Below are positions 34,285-43,014 of a DNA stretch of 64,000 bases, piece by piece. Each line of letters starts with the position of its first letter. Position 1 is the first letter of the stretch. The stretch lies in assembly GCF_900188065.1 (NCBI RefSeq), contig NZ_FZNQ01000002.1, positions 1 to 64,000 on the forward strand, read 5' to 3'. A program made the position numbers and the translations under genes. The notes under the pieces are model-generated. The model was not told where the DNA came from, ran no database searches, and was given only the letters and a program-made list of their open reading frames with translations. The DNA is from Halorubrum vacuolatum (GTDB taxonomy: Archaea > Halobacteriota > Halobacteria > Halobacteriales > Haloferacaceae).

Positions 34285-35610
34285 ATGGACGAGGAGGGTC
34301 GGGAGTACTACGTCATCAGCGACCTGCATATCGGTGGGGACGAACAGTTGGAGGAGGTCGAGTTCCTCGATGAACTTCTCGAGTTTTTGGACCGATTCGA
34401 AGGGACCGACGACGACGTGGAGATCGTCATCAACGGGGACGCCTTCGGCCTCTGGGAGTTCACGACCGTCGAGGGCACGGAGAAACTCGACGTCTTGGAG
34501 GAGACGTACCCGGAGCTGTTCGAGACGTTCCGTCGCGTCGGCGAGGACGTGCAGATCACGTTGCTGCCGGGCAACCACGACCACGAACTCGCCGCCTATG
34601 AGGAGTACGTCGATCGACTGGCGGCGTACAACATCGATCTCGTCCAGGAGCCGTCGATCACCCGGCCGATCGGTGATCGGGAGATCCACTTCGAACACGG
34701 CCATCAACACGACCCGAACAACCGCATCGATGACTGGGGGAGCCCGCATGCGACACCGCTCGGCTACTTTTATAACACACTCGTGACCAGCCGGGCGGGT
34801 CGGCTCTCGGACCGCGGTCGGTACAACTGGTTGAAGGACGTCCAGGCGGTGACGCCGACCGAACGGATGCCGATCTGGCTCGTCTCGAAGTACTTCTACC
34901 GGGAGATGAATCCCGTCTTGCGGTACGCGCTCGTCCCGTTCCTGTTGTTTTTCAACATCAGCATCCTGCTCGCGCTGCTCGCGGCGGCCGACATCGCCGG
35001 GATCTGGTCGATGCCGGTCGAGCGAACGACAGCGTTCCTCGGACAGTTCGGAACCGCGGGCACCGCCGTCTGGTTCCTGCTCGCGATCAACGTCGTCGTC
35101 ACAGGGGTCATCCTGCTCGTCGCGATCCCGCTGTATTTCATCAGACGCGACGTCCGGAAGACGATCGAGCGCTTCGGCGTCCTCGAAACGTCGCTGACCG
35201 TCGACGCCGAAGGCCCGTACCAGCCGGCCGCCCGGGAGGTCTTCGAGGAGAACCCCGACGCCGTGATCTACTGTTACGGGCACACCCACCGACCGCTCGT
35301 CCGTGACATCGAGGGTGGCGTGATGGTGAACACCGGCACGTGGCTGAAACGGCTCCACCGTCGTGATGGGGCCATCGGCATATTGCCGCCGGTGTTTTAT
35401 CCGTCCTATCAACTCGCGGCGGTACGGATCGCCGAGACGGCCGATGGGATCGTCGTCGAATACGAGGCTGAACGGAAGCCCAGCCCGGCGACCGAGGAGC
35501 TGACCCGCACGGAGCGGTTTTTCACCGTCGGTCGCGAGCCCGAGCCCGACCTCCCCGAGCGTGTGGTGATCGACCCGGAGACCGGCGAGGCGACGTCGCC
35601 GTCGGCGTAG
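34285..35610 (+). CDS. Membrane-bound metallophosphoesterase with helical hairpin inserted in the catalytic domain
   Basis: A 441-residue calcineurin-like phosphoesterase. Metal motifs are D13-x-H15 (SDLHIG), G51-D52, G96-N-H-D99 and H138-G-H140 in the N-terminal part, and G332-H-T-H335 near the C-terminus. Two transmembrane helices (about 213-235 and 262-285) lie between them, so the domain is split by a membrane hairpin. UDP-diacylglucosamine hydrolase- or Mre11-like substrates cannot be assigned. A TTTTACC element sits about 30 bp before the ATG used. Confidence 0.85.
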   Translation: MDEEGREYYVISDLHIGGDEQLEEVEFLDELLEFLDRFEGTDDDVEIVINGDAFGLWEFTTVEGTEKLDVLEETYPELFETFRRVGEDVQITLLPGNHDHELAAYEEYVDRLAAYNIDLVQEPSITRPIGDREIHFEHGHQHDPNNRIDDWGSPHATPLGYFYNTLVTSRAGRLSDRGRYNWLKDVQAVTPTERMPIWLVSKYFYREMNPVLRYALVPFLLFFNISILLALLAAADIAGIWSMPVERTTAFLGQFGTAGTAVWFLLAINVVVTGVILLVAIPLYFIRRDVRKTIERFGVLETSLTVDAEGPYQPAAREVFEENPDAVIYCYGHTHRPLVRDIEGGVMVNTGTWLKRLHRRDGAIGILPPVFYPSYQLAAVRIAETADGIVVEYEAERKPSPATEELTRTERFFTVGREPEPDLPERVVIDPETGEATSPSA

Positions 35611-35633
35611 TCAACGAAGAAGTTCTCGACACC

Positions 35634-35717
35634 CCGTCGCTGTCGACGGCCCGTCGCTTTTGACAACCCGTCGCTGTCGACGGCCCGTCGCTTTTGACAA
35701 CCCGTCGCTGTCGACGG
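35634..35717. repeat. 34-bp tandem repeat built of hairpins
   Basis: Two complete 34-bp units (35634-35667, 35668-35701) and a 16-bp partial (35702-35717). Each begins with CCGTCGCTGTCGACGG, a perfect 6-bp stem with a CTGT loop, followed by a CCCGTCGCTTTTGACAA half. Three identical hairpins therefore stand in a row between the phosphoesterase stop and the next gene, with T4 runs between. They might act as terminator or RNA-stability elements. Confidence 0.93.
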
Positions 35718-35747
35718 ATATAGGGCCGTCCGCGACGTAGTCACGTC

Positions 35748-36035
35748 ATGACCCGGACCGTGACGTACCGATGCAGCGAGTGTCTCGAGGGCGCGGTGAC
35801 CCGCTCATTCGACACCGCACACCTCATGGCGCGATGTCCGGCGTGTGGCTCCTTCACCCGGTTGATAAACGGCGCCGTCATCGAGCAGTACGAGGCCTAC
35901 GAGGCGGAGCCGCCGGAAGCGTTCGAGTGGAACCGCCTTGACAGGCTTGAAAAGCTACTTGTCGCCGAGCGGATCACCCGAACGGATCGGACGCTCGCGG
36001 ATTTCAGCATCGAGGAGCGCGGTAGCTCCGAATAA
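35748..36035 (+). CDS. Small zinc-ribbon protein
   Basis: A 95-residue protein with two CxxC pairs (YRCSEC at about residue 9 and RCPACGSF at about 30), which would bind one zinc in a ribbon. The second half is acidic and helical and lacks motifs. A GATATAGG TATA-like element precedes the start by about 27 bp. Zinc ribbons of this size are frequent in haloarchaea and mostly uncharacterised; DNA, RNA or protein binding is possible. Confidence 0.8.
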   Translation: MTRTVTYRCSECLEGAVTRSFDTAHLMARCPACGSFTRLINGAVIEQYEAYEAEPPEAFEWNRLDRLEKLLVAERITRTDRTLADFSIEERGSSE

Positions 36036-36060
36036 GCCCGCCCGCCGTCGCCATCCCCGA

Positions 36061-37155
36061 TCACCGAACGAGCGGCATGTTGTAGCTCGTCTCCTCGGCC
36101 ATCACGAACTCCCACGTCGCCTCGCATGCACACGAGACCTGCTCGAAGACAGACGGGTCCTGCCGGAGGTCGAAGTCCTTGATCGCCGTCTGCACCCGGT
36201 CGTCACACTCGCCGCAGTTGTGTGCGCCCCGTTCGGAGCCGTGCCCGACGGGGTCGGAGACGACGATGGCGTCGACGTGGGCCGTCTCCTCGAGGACGTG
36301 TGCGACCGACCAGAGCCACGGCGGCCGGTAGCCGCCCTCGAAGAAGAGCTCGTCGACCATCGTGTACCGCTGGACGTTACATGGGTTCATCGAGACGGTG
36401 TGACAGCCGTCGACGGCCGCACAGCGTTCGATGGAGTCGATCATGTCGGCTGCGGCCTCCGGCTCCGAGAGGAAGGGGGGTTTCATCAGGAGATACGCCT
36501 TCACCCCAACGTCGGCGTCGTGTTCGTCGTCGGCGACGGCGGCCTCCGCGCAGGCGTCCTCGAAGTCGGCGAAATCGAAGTACTTGTTCACACAGTCGCG
36601 GCGGACGCGGTCGGTCGCGGTCTCCAACCCGACCGCGACGTCCGTCGCGAGCCCGTGGGCAGCGAAGTCCGCGAGCTTCCCGCGGTCGACGAAGTCGGGC
36701 AACGATTCGACGACGATCCGGTCGCGGTCCGCGAACGTCTCGGCGATCGACTTGCGGGTCTCCGCGGGCACCTCGCGCTCGTCGAGGAAGGAGCCGGAGG
36801 TGTAGATCTTGATCAGCTCGGCGGGCCCGTCGGCGTGCTCGCGCTCGTGGTCGAGACACACCTCGATCTGTTGACGGAGCGCCTCGTGGCTGACGCTGCC
36901 ACCTTCGACGGATTCGGCGACGTAGCCGCACATCGTACAGCCGCCGGCGCGGGCCCAGCGACAGCCGCCGGTGTTCAAGATGATCGTGAGCGAGTTCACG
37001 ACGCCGTCGGGCGTGTTGTCCTCGTCGATCCAGACGCGGGTGGGCTGGGTCGGGTCGTACGTCTCGGTCCGTTCCGCGCGGATGTCACGCATCACCGCGT
37101 TGTGTGCGTCCATCCCGCGCCCCTGCTCGTAGGCGTCGGGGCTCGGCTTGCTCAT
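36061..37155 (-). CDS. Archaeosine biosynthesis radical SAM protein RaSEA
   Basis: A 364-residue radical SAM enzyme. The cluster Cys are C65, C73 and C76 (GGCRWARAGGCTMCGY), the wide spacing typical of this family rather than CxxxCxxC. Additional Cys near the C-terminus (HNCGECD, SCACEA) may bind another metal. RaSEA works with ArcS to convert preQ0-lysine-modified tRNA position 15 into archaeosine. The start MSKPSPDAYE fits. It is divergent from priS. Confidence 0.92.
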   Translation of the reverse strand: MSKPSPDAYEQGRGMDAHNAVMRDIRAERTETYDPTQPTRVWIDEDNTPDGVVNSLTIILNTGGCRWARAGGCTMCGYVAESVEGGSVSHEALRQQIEVCLDHEREHADGPAELIKIYTSGSFLDEREVPAETRKSIAETFADRDRIVVESLPDFVDRGKLADFAAHGLATDVAVGLETATDRVRRDCVNKYFDFADFEDACAEAAVADDEHDADVGVKAYLLMKPPFLSEPEAAADMIDSIERCAAVDGCHTVSMNPCNVQRYTMVDELFFEGGYRPPWLWSVAHVLEETAHVDAIVVSDPVGHGSERGAHNCGECDDRVQTAIKDFDLRQDPSVFEQVSCACEATWEFVMAEETSYNMPLVR

Positions 37156-37279
37156 TGTCGGAAGGAGTCGTTCCGCGGCTAAAGCGGTGTCGTCAGCGAC
37201 GCCCTCATCCCGACGTTCGTTCCGATCCGATCCGGCGAGCGACACGCCTTTATCGGCACCGCCGGTACCCGTAGAGACG

Positions 37280-38443
37280 ATGGACGACCGGACGCGTTCA
37301 TATCTCGCGGGCCGCTTCGGGGACTACTACCGGAGCGTCTCGCTGTCCCCGCCACCCGATGCCCATCTCCGCGAGTGGGGACACATCCCGTGGACGCCGG
37401 GGTCGGGAACGACGATGGTCCGACACAACTCGGCGTACGATCTGGGCGACTTCGACACGTTCTTCGCCGAGGAGGCACCTCGCCATGCCTACTTCTCGGC
37501 CGCGCGCTACGACGACCCCGGCGCATCCACGATGTCGAAGAAGGGCTGGCAGTCGGCCGACCTCGTCTTCGACCTCGACGCCGATCACCTCCCGGGCGTC
37601 GACCCCGAGACGACCTCGTATGCGGGGATGCTTGCGGCGTGTAAGGAGGCACTCGATCGGCTGCTCGCGTTCCTGGAGGACGACTTCGCCTTCGAGGACC
37701 TCACGATCGTCTTCTCGGGCGGCCGGGGCTATCACGTCCACGTCCGCGACGAATCGATACGGAAACTCGACGGGGAAGCGCGTCGGGAGATCGTCGATTA
37801 CGTGCGGGCGATCGACCTCGACACCGAGAACCTGATCCACACCGTGACCGAGCGGGGGACGACGAAGCGCGTCCTCCGCACGAACGGCGGCTGGGGCGCA
37901 CGCGTGCATGAGGCACTCGTCGCGTACGCAGACGAGTTGCGCGAGATGGACGAGGCGGCGGCGCGCGAACGCCTGATGGAACTCGACGGGATCGGCGAGG
38001 GGCGCGCGAAGACGATCCTCGGCGCGTTCGAGCGCAACCCACGGGCGGTCCGCGAGGGCAACGTCGAGGCGGGTGGCCCAGGTGTTCGCCGGCTCGTCTC
38101 GGCGCTGGCCGCACAGGTGCGCGCGACCCAGACCGCGCCGATCGACGAGCCGGTCACGACGGACATCAGGCGGCTCATCCGGCTTCCCGGAACGCTTCAC
38201 GGCGGATCGGGGCTCGTCGTGACCCGGATCCCGCGCGAGGAGTTCGACGACTTCGACCCGCTCGTGGACGCGATCCCCGAGCGGTTCGTCGGCCGCGAGA
38301 TCGCGATCGAGACCGATACCGAGCGGACGGTAGAACTAAGCGGACGGCGCGTGTCAGTACCGTCCGGTAGAAGCAGCGTCCCCGAGTTCGTGGGCATCTT
38401 CCTGATGACCCGCGGCGAGGCGCGAAAGGCCCCTGAACGATGA
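37280..38443 (+). CDS. priS: DNA primase small (catalytic) subunit PriS
   Basis: A 387-residue archaeo-eukaryotic primase. Catalytic acidic residues are D98 and D100 in LVFDLDADH, and the nucleotide-binding FSGGRGYHVHV motif follows near residue 150. It synthesises RNA/DNA primers with PriL. A CTTTATC TATA-like element lies about 30 bp before ATG 37280. The GINS gene begins 7 bp after the stop, a pairing conserved in haloarchaea. Confidence 0.95.
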   Translation: MDDRTRSYLAGRFGDYYRSVSLSPPPDAHLREWGHIPWTPGSGTTMVRHNSAYDLGDFDTFFAEEAPRHAYFSAARYDDPGASTMSKKGWQSADLVFDLDADHLPGVDPETTSYAGMLAACKEALDRLLAFLEDDFAFEDLTIVFSGGRGYHVHVRDESIRKLDGEARREIVDYVRAIDLDTENLIHTVTERGTTKRVLRTNGGWGARVHEALVAYADELREMDEAAARERLMELDGIGEGRAKTILGAFERNPRAVREGNVEAGGPGVRRLVSALAAQVRATQTAPIDEPVTTDIRRLIRLPGTLHGGSGLVVTRIPREEFDDFDPLVDAIPERFVGREIAIETDTERTVELSGRRVSVPSGRSSVPEFVGIFLMTRGEARKAPER

Positions 38444-38450
38444 CCGCGAC

Positions 38451-39593
38451 ATGAACCTCGACGAACTCCGATCGGTGCAGGCGAAGGAGCGACGCAAGGA
38501 CAGCCTCCAGCACCTGCGCGATGCGTTCTATGACGACGTCGCGGCATACCTTGCGGACCTCCGGGCCGCGCGCGACCGACGTGCGAGCGAGGTGGACAAC
38601 CCCTTCTCGGATGACGACGTGCGCCGGCTGTCCGATGAGGTCGGGACGGCCGAGGAGGTCGCGGAGGCGCTGTATGAACGGCGTGTCGGCAAGGTGGTCA
38701 AGCTCGCGTCCTTCGCGGCCGCCGACATGCCCGTCGAGACGGAGGGAATGACGAGCCAGGAGCGGGAGCTGTTCGACGACCTCGTCGAGCACATCGTCGC
38801 GAACAAATCGACCGTCCTCGACGCGCTCTCGGGTGTGACGACCCCGGAACAACCGGGGAGGGGGACGCCTGGCGAAAGCGAAACCGACCCGACGGCGGAA
38901 GCGACGGACGCGCAGGCCCCCGATCCCGCATTCGAACCGGATGGGGCGCTCGCGGAGGCGATGGGCGCGTCGACCGACACGCACGACGTCGCCCCCGAAC
39001 AGTCCGCCGAATCACCCGCCGAGCCAACCGTCGAGCCATCCGTTGAGGAGCCAGCCCGTCCGACGGACTCCCCGATCACCGAGCCCGACCCCGACGCTGT
39101 CGCTGATCCTGACTCGAACGCTATCGCTGATCGGGATCCGAACGCTATCGCTGATCCTGACCCGAACGCTGTCGCTGATCGGGATCCGAACGCTGTCGGC
39201 GATCCCGGACCGGACCATGCCGCCGGCGAACAGGCTGATGTGTCCACGCGACGTGGGGACGGTCCGGTGCCGGTCGATCCGGAGCCGGCTCCGCCGGGTG
39301 CGGTGGAGACCGATCCGACCGCCGAAACGCCACCCGTGTCGACGGACGATGACGGGTCGAACGCATCGGCGGCCACTCCCCGGGACAGTGGTGAAAAGGA
39401 CGGGCCGACCCCATCCGTGTCCACGGCAACGGCCGACCAGGATCGGACGACCGTTCGGATCACCGCGGACGTGGGGGAGATACTCGGCACCGACGAGCGG
39501 GAGTATCACCTCACGAGCGAGGACGTGGTGAGCCTGCCGGCGGCGAACGCCGAACCGCTCGTCAAGCGGGACGCGGCGGAGCGGATCGACTGA
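38451..39593 (+). CDS. GINS complex subunit (Gins51/Gins15 type) with long linker
   Basis: A 380-residue replication factor. The helical A domain is at about 1-125 (MNLDELRSVQAKERRKDSL...). The small B domain is at the C-terminus (about 330-380, TVRITADVGEILGTDEREY). This A-then-B order is that of Gins51. GINS joins MCM and Cdc45/RecJ-like protein in the replicative helicase. The unusual part is an approximately 190-residue acidic, Pro/Ala-rich linker containing octapeptide repeats. It forms an operon with priS. Confidence 0.9.
   Translation: MNLDELRSVQAKERRKDSLQHLRDAFYDDVAAYLADLRAARDRRASEVDNPFSDDDVRRLSDEVGTAEEVAEALYERRVGKVVKLASFAAADMPVETEGMTSQERELFDDLVEHIVANKSTVLDALSGVTTPEQPGRGTPGESETDPTAEATDAQAPDPAFEPDGALAEAMGASTDTHDVAPEQSAESPAEPTVEPSVEEPARPTDSPITEPDPDAVADPDSNAIADRDPNAIADPDPNAVADRDPNAVGDPGPDHAAGEQADVSTRRGDGPVPVDPEPAPPGAVETDPTAETPPVSTDDDGSNASAATPRDSGEKDGPTPSVSTATADQDRTTVRITADVGEILGTDEREYHLTSEDVVSLPAANAEPLVKRDAAERID
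39105..39200. repeat. In-frame 24-bp repeat in the GINS linker
   Basis: Four 24-bp units encode octapeptides DPDSNAIA, DRDPNAIA, DPDPNAVA and DRDPNAVG (residues 219-250), with degenerate units on both sides. The 24-bp period keeps the reading frame. Alternate units are most similar, suggesting a 48-bp duplication of a pair. Confidence 0.9.
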
Positions 39594-39731
39594 AACGATA
39601 CCGAGGTGCCCGATCGCCGTGGAAGCGGCACGGCCGATAAGCAACCGTTCCGAACGAAGGGGAGTCGGCGCTCAGCGCGCGGTCATTGGCTGCACGTTCC
39701 GTCGAGTAGCGGCCGGAAGAGCCGATCCGGA

Positions 39732-40766
39732 CTATCCCTGCGGGGGCTCCTCCTCGGGGAACTCCTCCGGCGGAACCGGCTCACCCGGCGGCGCTTCGTC
39801 GCCGGAGCTCTCGGGCGGCTGCTGTGCGGCGTTCCGATCGTTTTCGACGAGGAAGTCCGCGAGGTTCCCGATCAGCACGTCGTTGTCGACGCGCTGAGCG
39901 TTCTCCGGCGACATGAAGTCGCTGTCGCCGGCCATCACCACGCTGCCGGTGTGGATGAGAAGCGGCTTCTCGGTTGAGGCACGGGTTGTCGAGAGCTGGC
40001 TGCCGTCGCTCGGGCGCAACTCGGCGTTGGCGAAGTTGGTTCCGACGGGCGTCGCCGATTGGAAGACTACGCGATCGACGCCGTCCGTGACCGGCGACTC
40101 GGCGTCGGGCTCGGCGTAGACACGCTGGTAGTTCAGGTCGTGGTCCTCCATGTTGTAGACGTATCCGGGCTCGGTCGTCACGCCGAGCGCCGCATCGAGG
40201 GCCGCAGCACCCGGCTGGTCGAACTCCGCATCCCCATCGCTCGCCAACAGCACGTGGCCGTCGTTCTCGGCGAACGTCTCGATGTCCTCGACCTCCGCGT
40301 CGGCGTACTCGGTACGGAAGGTCACGAACGCGTCGGCCTCGGCGAGGTCGGCACCGAGGGCGGTCGGTTCGTCGTCTCCGGGCGGCTGTGCGCCGGGCTC
40401 CGGCGTGTGGATCCGAACCTCGTGGCCGTTCTCGATGAGCGCGTTCACCAACGGCCGAACGTCGCGGTCCGCGGCGCCGTCGGCACCGAGCCCGAGCAGC
40501 GCGAGGGGGTCGGCGGCCACGCCGCCGTCAGCCGCCGCGCCGGGATCGATGAGGATCGTCTGTGGCGGAGCCGTACTCGACATCTCCACGTCGGCCTCGC
40601 CGGGGGTACCGTCGTGGACCAGGTCCTCATCGAGGTAGTGATCGTTCTCCAGTTCGGGGGGCGTCTCCGCGCCGTCGGCCGTGAGGTAGCCGATGCCCGC
40701 AGCGCCACCGAGGATCAGCGCGAACGTCGCGACGAAGGCGACGGCGAGCGTCATGGCGCGGTTCAT
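39732..40766 (-). CDS. DUF4350-like secreted or membrane-anchored protein
   Basis: A 344-residue protein with one N-terminal helix (residues 5-29) serving as signal or anchor. The rest is extracellular and acidic, with alternating strands such as TILIDPGAA and DGHVLLASDGDAEF. These resemble the class I glutamine amidotransferase-like DUF4350 fold. The C-terminus is Pro/Glu-rich. Its start overlaps the stop of the sppA gene by 4 bp (ATGA), so the two are translationally coupled and may work on the same membrane substrate. Function unknown. Confidence 0.7.
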   Translation of the reverse strand: MNRAMTLAVAFVATFALILGGAAGIGYLTADGAETPPELENDHYLDEDLVHDGTPGEADVEMSSTAPPQTILIDPGAAADGGVAADPLALLGLGADGAADRDVRPLVNALIENGHEVRIHTPEPGAQPPGDDEPTALGADLAEADAFVTFRTEYADAEVEDIETFAENDGHVLLASDGDAEFDQPGAAALDAALGVTTEPGYVYNMEDHDLNYQRVYAEPDAESPVTDGVDRVVFQSATPVGTNFANAELRPSDGSQLSTTRASTEKPLLIHTGSVVMAGDSDFMSPENAQRVDNDVLIGNLADFLVENDRNAAQQPPESSGDEAPPGEPVPPEEFPEEEPPQG

Positions 40767-41845
40767 GGGCTCACCTCCCCTGAAAGCGAGGGTGCATCGT
40801 TCGTCTCCCCGTCCTCGCGCGTCTCGCCGTCGGTCTCATCCGTTCGGTCCTCGATCTCATCGGTCTCGTTCGTTCCGTCGGTTTCGTCGCCGTTCACGGC
40901 TCCGCTTCCGGCCGTGTCGCCGTCACCGGCGGCCGACTCGATGTCGTCGGCGGCGAAGCGTTCGATGGTGTCGATGTGCGGGACCGCTCCCTCATAGACG
41001 TACGCGAACGGCATCGGTTCGACCTCGGCGTAGCCGGGGTCGTTCGAGTAGACGGCGACGAGCTCATCGTCCGTCTGGATCAGGATCGGCAGGTCGCCGT
41101 CCATGCCGGTCTCGCGGGTGTCGACCTCGTAGTTTCGCATGCCTGCTCGGTCGGCGGCCTCGTGGACGGCCTCGTCGAGCGAGCCGATCTCGTCGGCGAA
41201 GCCGTTGTGGACCGCCTCGGTGCCGAGATAGACGTCGGCGTGTGCGACCTCCTCGCGTGGCATTTCGAACTCGTCACCGCGTTCCTCCATCATCGCATCG
41301 ACGAACGTGTCGGCGAGCGTCTGTTGCTGGGCCCACTGTTCGATCTCGTTGCTGCCGGTCTTGTCGGGGCCGCTCGGGCCTTCGACCGGTGGCGACGAGG
41401 CGGGTGCCGGGGCGTTCAAACCGATGCTGCCGACGGTGGAGGTCGGTAGGACGTAGATCTCGTCGGCGGGCGCCATCGCGTAGTAACCGCCGGAGGCGCT
41501 GATGTCCTGGACGCTGGCGATGACGGGCATCTCCGCGCTGGTTCGCTGGACCGATTTGTACATCCGTTCGGAGGCGACGGGTTGGCCGCCGCTCGTGTCG
41601 AGTTTCAACACGACCGCGCCGACGGAGTCGTTGTTCCGTGCCTCGGAGAGTTCTGCTTCAACGTCGTCCGCGAGGGCGGCGTTGACCGTTCCTTCGACCT
41701 CGACAACGGCGACCGTGTCGGACGGATCGCTGGTGGTGCCGTAGACGACGGGAACGAACACCGCCGCCACCACCGTAGCCACCACGACGACGATCGCGAC
41801 CTGCTGTCGCATCGAGAGGGCGTCAAGATAGTCGTTAGCGGGCAT
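40763..41845 (-). CDS. sppA: Signal peptide peptidase SppA (S49 family)
   Basis: A 360-residue membrane protease. A signal anchor lies at about 15-36. The catalytic Ser is probably S118 in DISASGGYYAMAPAD, preceded by the LKLDTSGGQPV strand that forms the oxyanion region. A Lys general base is plausibly K162 (SGPDKTGS). The length suits the single-domain archaeal form that degrades cleaved signal peptides. The C-terminal 70 residues are a Thr/Glu/Asp-rich tail of unknown use. It is first of a two-gene unit. Confidence 0.88.
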   Translation of the reverse strand: MPANDYLDALSMRQQVAIVVVVATVVAAVFVPVVYGTTSDPSDTVAVVEVEGTVNAALADDVEAELSEARNNDSVGAVVLKLDTSGGQPVASERMYKSVQRTSAEMPVIASVQDISASGGYYAMAPADEIYVLPTSTVGSIGLNAPAPASSPPVEGPSGPDKTGSNEIEQWAQQQTLADTFVDAMMEERGDEFEMPREEVAHADVYLGTEAVHNGFADEIGSLDEAVHEAADRAGMRNYEVDTRETGMDGDLPILIQTDDELVAVYSNDPGYAEVEPMPFAYVYEGAVPHIDTIERFAADDIESAAGDGDTAGSGAVNGDETDGTNETDEIEDRTDETDGETREDGETNDAPSLSGEVSP

Positions 41846-42223
41846 TGCCGATTAGCAGTTAAATTGACCGTCACTTAACGGTGGGGGTGGGTCAAACCGC
41901 GCGTTCAGCCACATCGTCACGAACCCTCATGGCCACGCTTCCGAGCCCTCGGACACCCGCGTACCCGGCGATCTCCGGCTCCGTTCGCATTCGCCTGCTC
42001 AGCCGTCTCCGACTCGTTGTCGCGGACTGTGGAGTACCTCCTCATGAGCCGCCGATCAGCGATGCGGAACGCGGCCGGTCGCGGATGTTATCAATTGAGA
42101 TATTTGAATGGGACCGCTTATATGTACCCCACCACTCCCTTCAACCAACCAGACGGGGATCGGGAGTTAGACGGGATCGGCGGTCGCGTCGAAGACGTCC
42201 CCAATCCCCACCCCCGCTGGGGA
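41846..42223 (+). promoter_or_regulatory. Intergenic region with pilin promoter and leader hairpin
   Basis: No gene is supported in this stretch. A TATA box CTTATATG is at about 42117-42124, preceded by AT-rich ATCAATTGAGATATTTGAA, so transcription would begin near 42150 and leave a leader of about 80 nt. The leader ends in a 6-bp hairpin, TCCCCA (42205-42210) with TGGGGA (42218-42223), 7 nt before the pilin start. The GGGGA arm may double as a weak ribosome-binding site. Confidence 0.55.
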
Positions 42224-42230
42224 CCAAACA

Positions 42231-42677
42231 ATGCAACTCAGCAAGCTATTCAACGACGACAAGGCGGTGTCGCCGGTCATTGGGGTTATCCTGATGGTCG
42301 CGATCACCGTGATTCTCGCCGCCGTCATCGGCACGTTCGTGCTCGGACTCGGTGATCAAGTCCGTGATACGACGCCATCGGCATCGATCAACTCGGAGAT
42401 CGTCGACGAGGAAGTCAGGTTTACACACGAGAGCGGACAGAACATCGCGGTGGACAATTTGCGACTCTCCGGGCCTAGCCCCTACGATGAATCACTAACT
42501 GACATATCTGACGATGATCTAGACGAAGAGTTCAATGCCGGAGATAACTTCACTGCAGGTGATACGATCACCACCGATGGACTCGGTGCCAGTGAGGGTA
42601 GTGATAACACCCTGAGACTTGTCTGGGAGAGCGGAGGTTCGTCATCCACTCTGAGTAGTCAGGATTACAACGACTAG
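42231..42677 (+). CDS. Type IV pilin (archaeal Pilin_N/DUF1628)
   Basis: A 148-residue prepilin. The class III signal is MQLSKLFNDDKAVSPVIGV, with PibD cleavage expected after Lys11. The hydrophobic helix (about 14-40, SPVIGVILMVAITVILAAVI) packs in the pilus core. The C-terminal domain is acidic and Ser/Thr/Gly-rich, with probable N-glycosylation sequons (NFT). It is a lone pilin, so assembly genes are elsewhere. Codon use in the last 60 codons is more AT-rich than in neighbours. Confidence 0.93.
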   Translation: MQLSKLFNDDKAVSPVIGVILMVAITVILAAVIGTFVLGLGDQVRDTTPSASINSEIVDEEVRFTHESGQNIAVDNLRLSGPSPYDESLTDISDDDLDEEFNAGDNFTAGDTITTDGLGASEGSDNTLRLVWESGGSSSTLSSQDYND

Positions 42678-43014
42678 TAATAGTCTATCAAGTCTCTTTT
42701 TAAACGACCGATCGGACGACGAGCGGCTAATATCAGACGGAACACCACCGGATCGACGCGGGATCCCGTCACCGTGTAGAGGCACGCGTCGATCCAGCGG
42801 AGCGACCAGCTCACCAAGTCGGTGGGAGGCAGGCTCGCACCGATCAGTATATAAAACATGCAAAAGGTGGGCCGGCGCAGATATCGAACAGATGCGAGAC
42901 GGTCGTCCTCGCTTCGCTCGGACGCTGCGACTCGCGTGTTCGAATCTCCGCCTCGTCATTTCACCCCACGTCGGACTCCTCGCTATCGCTCGTCGCTTCG
43001 ACGTGGGGTAAAAG
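42678..43014. other. Intergenic region with displaced tRNA-Pro 3' end and long hairpin
   Basis: No gene is supported. From 42862 to about 42889 the sequence repeats, with two single-base indels, the 3' end of tRNA-Pro and flanking A residues (43010-43035). Just before the tRNA is a perfect 11-bp inverted repeat (ACCCCACGTCG 42963-42973, CGACGTGGGGT 42999-43009) with a 25-nt loop. A TATATAAAA element is at about 42848-42856. The arrangement resembles a remnant integration site; the hairpin may also terminate the tRNA transcript. Confidence 0.55.

Noticed and set aside
35634-35717. CRISPR-like array
   Set aside because: Units are contiguous with no unique spacers; it is a simple tandem repeat.
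42674-42859. 61-codon minus-strand ORF after the pilin gene
   Set aside because: No ribosome-binding site or homologous pattern is evident, and it overlaps the region of tRNA-derived sequence.
42930-42960. GTTCGAATC T-loop-like sequence suggesting another tRNA
   Set aside because: Flanking bases do not form the T stem, and no anticodon or acceptor arms can be drawn.
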